In this document: positions 17,345 to 23,107 of the stretch, in pieces
How the letters are laid out: the number at the start of each line of letters is the position of its first letter
Position numbering within the stretch: position 1 is the first letter of the stretch
Assembly (NCBI RefSeq): GCF_000428125.1
Contig: NZ_ATZI01000004.1
Coordinates: forward strand, 1 to 64,000
Length of the DNA stretch: 64,000 nucleotides
Direction: 5' to 3'
Source of the DNA: Bacteroides graminisolvens DSM 19988 = JCM 15093
Lineage (GTDB): Bacteria; Bacteroidota; Bacteroidia; Bacteroidales; Bacteroidaceae
Notes under the pieces: generated by a model
Seen by the model: the letters and a program-made list of their open reading frames with translations, nothing else
Database searches by the model: none
What the model was told of the DNA's origin: nothing
Made by a program: the position numbers and the translations under genes

Positions 17345-17483
17345 AACGCAACCGATTAATGCACAAGGAGTCGAATTTAACATACAGTATTATACCTGGT
17401 CCCTGAACCTGGTTATAACCGAGGTTCAGGACCAGGAGAAACTGTATTTATCAGAATGATAAAGTAATGCGTCAGCGATTTGA
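17345..17483 (+). ncRNA. Structured array unit 5
   Basis: Box ACGCA (17346-17350), AAGGA (17365), AATTTA (17374-17379), hairpin 17382-17447. Stems: ATACAGT/ACTGTAT and a 15-bp stem CCTGGTCC(C)TGAACCT with AGGTTCAGGACCAGG. 3' block: ATCAG (17450), TAAAG (17460), ATGCGTC (17467), TTGA (17480). ACGCA pairs with TGCGT (17468-17472): both sides differ from the other units and still pair. Confidence 0.8.
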
Positions 17484-17510
17484 ATGCATCTAATTTATAA
17501 TTGAGGAAAC

Positions 17511-17969
17511 ATGAATAATATCTATCAAGCATCTATCCAAGCTGTCGAGGACGGTGCAAACTTCAGAATTGATTTCCAGTCCCGAAGTCTAAAACTGAAC
17601 GGCAAGTTTATCATACAAGACGGCAGATATGAAGGTGAATTGGGGGTGACGGATTGCAACGAAGATGAGTTTTTCGCAAATGTGGAAGAACTGTATTCTC
17701 GGTATAAAAACTCAGTTCCATCAGAGCGCAGCGAAAGCAAGCCGCACCAATATTTCATGGCAGTGCCCGAAAGGAGTTTAAGTGATGATGCTATGTTGTA
17801 TGGTGAACGTCGGGATAAAGCACAAATTGAACTCGAATTATATGTTCTCTGCCAGATTATCAACGGGTTTAAATGGAACCCAGAAAAGATGGGCAAATGG
17901 TTCTGGAAAAGTAAGGTCGATAAAGATTTGGTGATACTCAAAAACTGGATAGAGACTAACTGTAATTAA
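17511..17969 (+). CDS. Hypothetical protein directly after the RNA array
   Basis: 152 aa, no recognised family. Acidic N-terminal half (DCNEDEFFANVEELYSRYKN) and a W-rich C-terminal segment (FKWNPEKMGKWFWKSKVD) that looks like a globular end. It begins 28 nt after the last conserved base of unit 5 and is followed 22 bp later by the 357-aa gene. Position alone makes it a candidate partner of the RT system. Confidence 0.6.
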   Translation: MNNIYQASIQAVEDGANFRIDFQSRSLKLNGKFIIQDGRYEGELGVTDCNEDEFFANVEELYSRYKNSVPSERSESKPHQYFMAVPERSLSDDAMLYGERRDKAQIELELYVLCQIINGFKWNPEKMGKWFWKSKVDKDLVILKNWIETNCN

Positions 17970-17991
17970 TCACAATAATAAAAAGAAGAAA

Positions 17992-19065
17992 ATGAAAAAA
18001 GAGACAAAAATGTTGTGTCCCAAGTGCGGCGCAAAGCCCGAAATTGCAAAGGGCGACTTTACTGCTGTAATCGCAATTGTAGGCAAGGGTTTAGGTTTGG
18101 AGGTAACAGCAACGGAACATAGCCCCTCAACGAAACTGCCCAAAACAGCACAGGAACGTATTGATGCACTTCGCAGTGCCGGCGTGGATGTAAATAATCT
18201 ATTTGCCATGAAGGGGGCCAACGGTGGCGAGTATATCGGTTCAAACAAGGATGGTGTACTTTCCATGCTTGATGACAACGATCCTATTTTCAGTCACATC
18301 ATTGAACAAGGAACAGTCCCTAACCGCCGTCTGTTCAGACGCTGGGTTATGGCTCAAATGTTTCACATGATGTCTTATACACCTCATCGTTCAAAAGAAC
18401 CGGTAGGTGTGACGAACATGATTCATCGTTTGGGTTATGATTATCAGTGGAAAATGTTAATGGATGAGTTATACGCTCAGATGAAAATGTCGGAAAGGGA
18501 TGCCGTAAATTTCACAGATCGTAATCGTTGGTTTAACACTGACGTTGTTATGGCTATGGCGAATGATTATATTGTACAGCTAAAAGAGCGTGTGAATAAC
18601 CTGAATGTGAAAAAATGTAAGGGAGTACCTTACAAGCGCATTAATAGCCAGAATATTTTCGTGTCAGATTTGCAAAGTAAATTGTATAACCCGTTATACG
18701 CAGCAATAACACATATCAAACAAGCAAAGAACGCTTCCCAACTATACACTGCGGCTAAAAAGTTTAATGAAATGCGTATCAATATGCGATGTGACACACC
18801 CCAGAGCAAAGCATGGGTAGATGCCTACAAAGGTTCTGGTGCATTCTTTACAATGCAGAACCTCGTTCGTTTCCATAACTGTGTTGCCATTGATGATGCA
18901 GGAAATCGTCTGGACAAATTTCAGTCTCTTGCATTTCTATCACCCAAAGCAGAAATGTACAAGAATGGTGAAGGATGGCGACTGTTTGCTGTCTTGAAAA
19001 AGATGCTGGCGGACAACAATATTGATATCAAGAAAAAGGTCTCAGAGTGGCGTAAGAGAAAGTAA
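17992..19065 (+). CDS. Hypothetical protein between array and unit 6
   Basis: 357 aa, not recognised. It opens with a single CPKCGAKP knuckle followed by a low-complexity linker, then a segment KTAQERIDALRSAGVDVNN and a large basic, helical domain (~90-350) with R/K-rich patches such as RRLFRRWVMAQMFHMM and KVSEWRKRK at the end. The basic character would fit nucleic-acid binding (inference). It lies between the five-unit array and the solo sixth unit, which starts 13 nt after its stop. Confidence 0.6.
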   Translation: MKKETKMLCPKCGAKPEIAKGDFTAVIAIVGKGLGLEVTATEHSPSTKLPKTAQERIDALRSAGVDVNNLFAMKGANGGEYIGSNKDGVLSMLDDNDPIFSHIIEQGTVPNRRLFRRWVMAQMFHMMSYTPHRSKEPVGVTNMIHRLGYDYQWKMLMDELYAQMKMSERDAVNFTDRNRWFNTDVVMAMANDYIVQLKERVNNLNVKKCKGVPYKRINSQNIFVSDLQSKLYNPLYAAITHIKQAKNASQLYTAAKKFNEMRINMRCDTPQSKAWVDAYKGSGAFFTMQNLVRFHNCVAIDDAGNRLDKFQSLAFLSPKAEMYKNGEGWRLFAVLKKMLADNNIDIKKKVSEWRKRK

Positions 19066-19078
19066 ACAATTTAATTGC

Positions 19079-19216
19079 TTGGCAGGCACGATGTGGTGGA
19101 TCAGTAAATTTAGTTGTCGCCCCTACATTGATGAGGAGCCCACTGCAAATGCCAGGGCTCCTCTATCAAGTAGGTGGCCTCACATCAAACAAGTAAAGAA
19201 ATGCCCCTATTGGTAA
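19079..19216 (+). ncRNA. Structured unit 6, dispersed copy
   Basis: Box GGCA (19081-19084), GTGGA (19096), AATTTA (19107-19112), then a hairpin with stems CCTAC/GTAGG, TTGAT/ATCAA and a 9-bp GAGGAGCCC/GGGCTCCTC. 3' block: ATCAA (19184), TAAAG (19194), ATGCCCC (19201). GGCA pairs with TGCC (19202-19205), and the distance from the 5' box to AATTTA (23 nt) is as in the tandem units. It fills the gap between the 357-aa and 115-aa genes. Confidence 0.7.
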
Positions 19217-19244
19217 TCACATCATTATTAAACAGAATCAATAC

Positions 19245-19592
19245 ATGAGTATCAATTTACATATAGCAAAAAAATATCAAGTGCAGTACACTTCCACAGT
19301 TATATGTGGCTACCAATCACAAGAGGTGTTGGACTTAATCTTTATGGAGTTCGAAATCACCACTAACAAGGGAGATGAGTATGATAACGAATACGACCTG
19401 CCGAGAAGTGAACTGGTACGGTTAAAAGACGAAATTATCAATCAAACTGACTACTTCAAGGAACGAGAGGGGTTCCTTACTAAGGAGTTGGCAAAAATCG
19501 GATTGACCATTGACGAATTTGTGTCAGCTCTCGACAATTTAATCACAACCAGCGACCAGAACAATGATGACGTTCTGCTGAGTTGGTACTAA
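19245..19592 (+). CDS. Hypothetical protein
   Basis: 115 aa, acidic, helical C-terminal half (EREGFLTKELAKIGLTIDEF). Family unknown. First gene after unit 6. Confidence 0.55.
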   Translation: MSINLHIAKKYQVQYTSTVICGYQSQEVLDLIFMEFEITTNKGDEYDNEYDLPRSELVRLKDEIINQTDYFKEREGFLTKELAKIGLTIDEFVSALDNLITTSDQNNDDVLLSWY

Positions 19593-19610
19593 GCGGCTAA
19601 ATCAAATAAT

Positions 19611-20537
19611 ATGTCAAAAATAGTATGTTCGGTTTGTGGGTCTGATGACGTGCAGGCCAAAGTTTGGGTGAAACTAAACGAGAATTACGAAACCACCACT
19701 GAATTTATCGATGAGATGATTCGAGAGCCTGCCGACTGTTGGTGCTGCAACTGCGAGGAAAATCAAAAGCTGATTATTATCGAGGAAGAGAAAAAACAAC
19801 CTAACAATACATCAAAAAATAATATACACATGTTCATAGACGAAAAAACTCAAAATACTATCCACGCCACACTTGACAAAAGCGTGTCGCATGGGACGAT
19901 GCGATATCAGGAACTTATTCCTGCTTTTATGAATGTCATTCGCGATACCCCTGAGTATGTGCAACTGATGGATCAACTTCCCGCTTATGCACAAGAAGAT
20001 AAAACCTCTAATTGGTGGGAAAGCGAGGATGCCTCATGGCTATTTACAGAGCTGTTGGAAACGCTTGAGCAATACGCACCGGAAGGCTATACATTTGGAA
20101 CCCACCCCGGAGATGGTTCAGATTATGGCTATTGGAAAGTCGATAGTTCAGAAGAGGATAACGGAGACACCCTTGAATCCATACTTGAAGACACGGATAA
20201 GTGCGAAAGGTTTGCCGAAGTTGTATTAGACGAAATTAATAGTGACGAAGAACAGCCGCATCACATTGGCTCCAATATTATCAAAGCATATCAGAATGGC
20301 GATTGTGATGCACTTCTGATAGCTCTGTGTGGTTGGTCTATGGATTCTCTGCTCGGCAAATTCAACGACAATAAGCCCAATGAGCCTAAAATTTGTCCTG
20401 ATTGTCAGGAAGAAGCATTGAAATATGCAATGATTGACGTAGATGACACCAACCTCGAAGAGGGGTACTCTTGCTCAGAGTGTGGGGCAAATTTTATCGG
20501 ACTCGATAATGAACAGGTAATCAAAGCAAACACCTAA
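19611..20537 (+). CDS. Hypothetical protein with two zinc sites
   Basis: 308 aa, very acidic. It has an N-terminal zinc ribbon (CSVCG at ~5, CWCCNC at ~45) and a C-terminal one (CPDC ~264, CSECG ~291). An internal ATG at 19830 (MFIDEKTQ) would remove the first ribbon, so two proteins or an alternative start are possible. Family unknown; the middle domain (~73-250) is predicted helical. Confidence 0.55.
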   Translation: MSKIVCSVCGSDDVQAKVWVKLNENYETTTEFIDEMIREPADCWCCNCEENQKLIIIEEEKKQPNNTSKNNIHMFIDEKTQNTIHATLDKSVSHGTMRYQELIPAFMNVIRDTPEYVQLMDQLPAYAQEDKTSNWWESEDASWLFTELLETLEQYAPEGYTFGTHPGDGSDYGYWKVDSSEEDNGDTLESILEDTDKCERFAEVVLDEINSDEEQPHHIGSNIIKAYQNGDCDALLIALCGWSMDSLLGKFNDNKPNEPKICPDCQEEALKYAMIDVDDTNLEEGYSCSECGANFIGLDNEQVIKANT

Positions 20538-20549
20538 ATAGTAAATTAT

Positions 20550-21257
20550 ATGAATCGAAAATTAGTAGAAGATCTCCACCAATACTTCGAGAAAAAAGAT
20601 AATAAGAATGCCTCAGAGGTGAGTTTTCTCAATCAGCTCACCGAAGAGTTGCCATACTTTCAGATTACCGCAATAAGCCGAGAAGATTTAACACACCGAG
20701 GTTTTGATGTCGATGATGTCGATGATGAAGATATGCGAGAGCTTGCACAAAAGATGGAAAGTGATTACTGCGAACAACTATTCTGGCAGAGCATGGAAAT
20801 CATTGCCAGTGAAGGTTTAGAAATCCCTAAATTTATTTGTCCTAAGTGCGGTAAAGGTGCCAGCACATTTGATTCTCAAAGTGAAATGTACGATTGTCAC
20901 TCTTGCGATCACAGTTGGAAGTTTACAGAACCGACCGGACGATATGTGTTGGTCAAATATCCTGAAGATAGCAAGTTTTTCTCTGACTGTGAAGTTGGGT
21001 ACGACAGTTACAACTCGGAGGACAACGGAGCGATGTATGTGCCAGAACACTTCTATACAGCCCACACCGGCACTGAGCCAGATGCTAACAAACTCTTTAT
21101 TCCGGTTACATGGCCTGAATCCCAGGAATATTTCGAACTGCAATACGAAAAGAAGTCCATCTTTGAACTGTGCGAATCTATTGAGTACGGCAAGGCATTC
21201 GATGATTTCAGTTCTCAGGCCATTTGGGTTCCATTATCAGTGATTAATAAGCAATAA
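20550..21257 (+). CDS. Hypothetical protein with central zinc ribbon
   Basis: 235 aa, acidic. A zinc ribbon (CPKCGKG ~96, CHSCDHSW ~115) sits between a helical N-terminal domain and a C-terminal domain that is rich in aromatics. It starts 12 bp after the 308-aa gene and ends one base before the next ATG. Function unknown. Confidence 0.55.
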   Translation: MNRKLVEDLHQYFEKKDNKNASEVSFLNQLTEELPYFQITAISREDLTHRGFDVDDVDDEDMRELAQKMESDYCEQLFWQSMEIIASEGLEIPKFICPKCGKGASTFDSQSEMYDCHSCDHSWKFTEPTGRYVLVKYPEDSKFFSDCEVGYDSYNSEDNGAMYVPEHFYTAHTGTEPDANKLFIPVTWPESQEYFELQYEKKSIFELCESIEYGKAFDDFSSQAIWVPLSVINKQ

Positions 21258-21258
21258 T

Positions 21259-21531
21259 ATGGATGAGTTAAATCAAAACTATCTTGCCAGAGTTTGCCTA
21301 TGGGTCAATAACTACGGTGATGGCGAAGGACTCACCCGCGAACTTTTTGCCGAAACGTACGGCAAGGTTATGGGCGATCATTACGCTATCAAATGGGAGA
21401 GCGAGTATCGTCACAATATTATGGCAATGGTTAACTACTTCGGTCTCGGCAGTGAAGATGGTCAAAAGTTCTGTGATATGATTATGAAGCAAATGGCAAA
21501 GTACGAACAACGAGTAGGTCACAAAAGATGA
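21259..21531 (+). CDS. Hypothetical small protein
   Basis: 90 aa, helical (LARVCLWVNNYGDGEGLTRE). It starts one base after the upstream stop and overlaps the next by 4 bp. Family unknown. Confidence 0.5.
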   Translation: MDELNQNYLARVCLWVNNYGDGEGLTRELFAETYGKVMGDHYAIKWESEYRHNIMAMVNYFGLGSEDGQKFCDMIMKQMAKYEQRVGHKR

Positions 21532-21899
21532 AACTGAGTGAATACATAGATAAAACCAACAAAGCCCCTATGGAAGGAGGCTTGAGTTTTTCGAGTGTCC
21601 CATCGAAGCGGCAGTTGATTACGACAAAAAGAGGACGTGAATCACTACCATATTGGTATGGCATAAAACCAATAAGGTTTATCTGGAGAGGTAGTTGGTC
21701 AGATCCTGAAATATGTTACAATCGGATGGTAGTGAACTCTCATTCCGTTGAAGATGCCATGTTTGAGCGGTATCACGAGTATTGTAAAGAAGAGGGCTTG
21801 GAATCTACTGACGATGGATTTGCTGAATTTATGAGAAACAACAAAGCTGAAATTGTGGAGCTAATCTATTTGGTTCACAATGCTGAAAAGAATAATTAA
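21528..21899 (+). CDS. Hypothetical protein
   Basis: 123 aa with a basic central part (PFRFIWR-like, here IKPIRFIWRGSWSDPEICYN) and a helical acidic C-terminus. Coupled to the preceding gene by a 4-bp overlap. Not recognised. Confidence 0.5.
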   Translation: MKLSEYIDKTNKAPMEGGLSFSSVPSKRQLITTKRGRESLPYWYGIKPIRFIWRGSWSDPEICYNRMVVNSHSVEDAMFERYHEYCKEEGLESTDDGFAEFMRNNKAEIVELIYLVHNAEKNN

Positions 21900-21911
21900 A
21901 AATGTAATATA

Positions 21912-22196
21912 ATGGATGACGAACTTAGAATAACTGAAGACGAGGGCGATGTGGTTGATATTTACCTATCCCCAGACAAAACACCGGTAGCATATCAACG
22001 AAAGAAAAAGGAATTGATGGAGCATTGCGGAATGACGGAGGACGAAGCCGAAAACTGTTTGCTCAGGCCAATTCCGATAGAGATATTTTATAGTTATGAC
22101 CAAGGGTTATGGGGGATTGAATCCGAATGTCTTTCGTCTTGTGAGGTTTATGACCCTTACACCGGAAAAGAGATCCCAAACGACAATTTACCGTAA
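21912..22196 (+). CDS. Hypothetical acidic protein
   Basis: 94 aa, acidic, with a helix (MEHCGMTEDEAENCLLRP) that resembles a UBA-like small fold only loosely. Family unknown. It lies 6 bp ahead of the recombinase gene. Confidence 0.5.
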   Translation: MDDELRITEDEGDVVDIYLSPDKTPVAYQRKKKELMEHCGMTEDEAENCLLRPIPIEIFYSYDQGLWGIESECLSSCEVYDPYTGKEIPNDNLP

Positions 22197-22202
22197 AAAA
22201 CC

Positions 22203-22793
22203 ATGAGCAGAGACAAAGGAAAACTAACAACAGCAGACTACTTGTCGATAGAAGACTTCAATCGATTGGTAGATGGACTGCATAATGATGGACTATATAT
22301 GTGGGAGCTCTATTGCAGGTTATCCTTTTGTACTGCTTTACGAGCCTCAGATGTATTAACCCTCACATGGCAGGATATACTTAACCGAGAATTTCTCGAT
22401 AAGACTGAGAAGAAAACCCAGAAAGGAAGACGGATCACATTTAACTCCTCCGTCCAACAAAAGATCAAAGAGCTATACACTCTACAAGGCGAACCCGATA
22501 AAAAAGGTTCGCCTTTTTTAAACCCAAAAACTCAAACAGTCTATTCTTTGGAGCATATCAACCGATTGCTCAAAAAGTTTAGGGTGAGATACAGATTACC
22601 GATCAAGGCATTCTCCACACACACTTTTCGAAAGACTTTCGGACGATATGTATACGAAAGCAATGGTCGAAGTGCCGAGTCTCTAATATTGCTCAACTCA
22701 ATATTCAGGCACTCAAGCATAGATATTACAAAGGTCTACATCGGACTTCGACAGGCTGAGATAGACAAAGTTTTTAACTCAATCAAATTTTAG
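22203..22793 (+). CDS. Compact tyrosine recombinase (catalytic domain only)
   Basis: 196 aa. The catalytic set of tyrosine recombinases is visible: R47 (ALRAS), K74 or nearby, H140-x-x-R143 (HTFRKTFG), H170 (FRHSS) and Y179 (VYIGL). The usual N-terminal core-binding (SAM-like) domain of integrases is missing, since intact family members have about 300-400 aa. It could be a resolvase-type or cassette-type enzyme, or a truncated integrase. It is embedded in a collinear gene string rather than at an obvious element end. I see no core site next to it. Confidence 0.8.
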   Translation: MSRDKGKLTTADYLSIEDFNRLVDGLHNDGLYMWELYCRLSFCTALRASDVLTLTWQDILNREFLDKTEKKTQKGRRITFNSSVQQKIKELYTLQGEPDKKGSPFLNPKTQTVYSLEHINRLLKKFRVRYRLPIKAFSTHTFRKTFGRYVYESNGRSAESLILLNSIFRHSSIDITKVYIGLRQAEIDKVFNSIKF

Positions 22794-22796
22794 AAT

Positions 22797-23093
22797 ATGA
22801 GACGAGTACAAACCTTAGAAGGTATAGCTCGCATACTTGGAGCCGAGGGCTTTAAGAAGTATGCAAAAGATTATGGCAATAGTCGTGTGAACCTTGATGG
22901 TGATGTGGTCGATGCTATCAATATTCTCGACATCTATCAGGGTAGTGACATGCTTATAGAGCACTTTAACTACTTCAAGCGCGAGATGACAGAGAAATAC
23001 GCATCGAACACAGTGCCTTTTTATAAAACAGATGCTTTCAAAGAGCAGTGTGAGCAGGAACGCAGAGAGTTCGGCTATTTAGTATCAATGTAA
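22797..23093 (+). CDS. Hypothetical protein
   Basis: 98 aa, basic N-terminus and helical C-terminal half (AFKEQCEQERREFGYLV). It starts 3 bp after the recombinase stop. Family unknown. Confidence 0.5.
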   Translation: MRRVQTLEGIARILGAEGFKKYAKDYGNSRVNLDGDVVDAINILDIYQGSDMLIEHFNYFKREMTEKYASNTVPFYKTDAFKEQCEQERREFGYLVSM

Positions 23094-23107
23094 TAAACCA
23101 GAAGATA

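Noticed and set aside
15359..17483. Diversity-generating retroelement
   Set aside because: No template/variable repeat pair with adenine-specific differences and no C-type-lectin target gene is visible near the RT.
16633..17483. Group II intron or retron
   Set aside because: No domain V/VI-like RNA, maturase zinc domain or intron ends. Retron ncRNA usually lies upstream of the RT in one copy, here there are five downstream.
16633..17483. Integron attC array or CRISPR array
   Set aside because: The boxes do not fit the attC core (GTTRRRY / RYYYAAC), there are no ORFs in the units, and there are no identical direct repeats or short spacers as in CRISPR.
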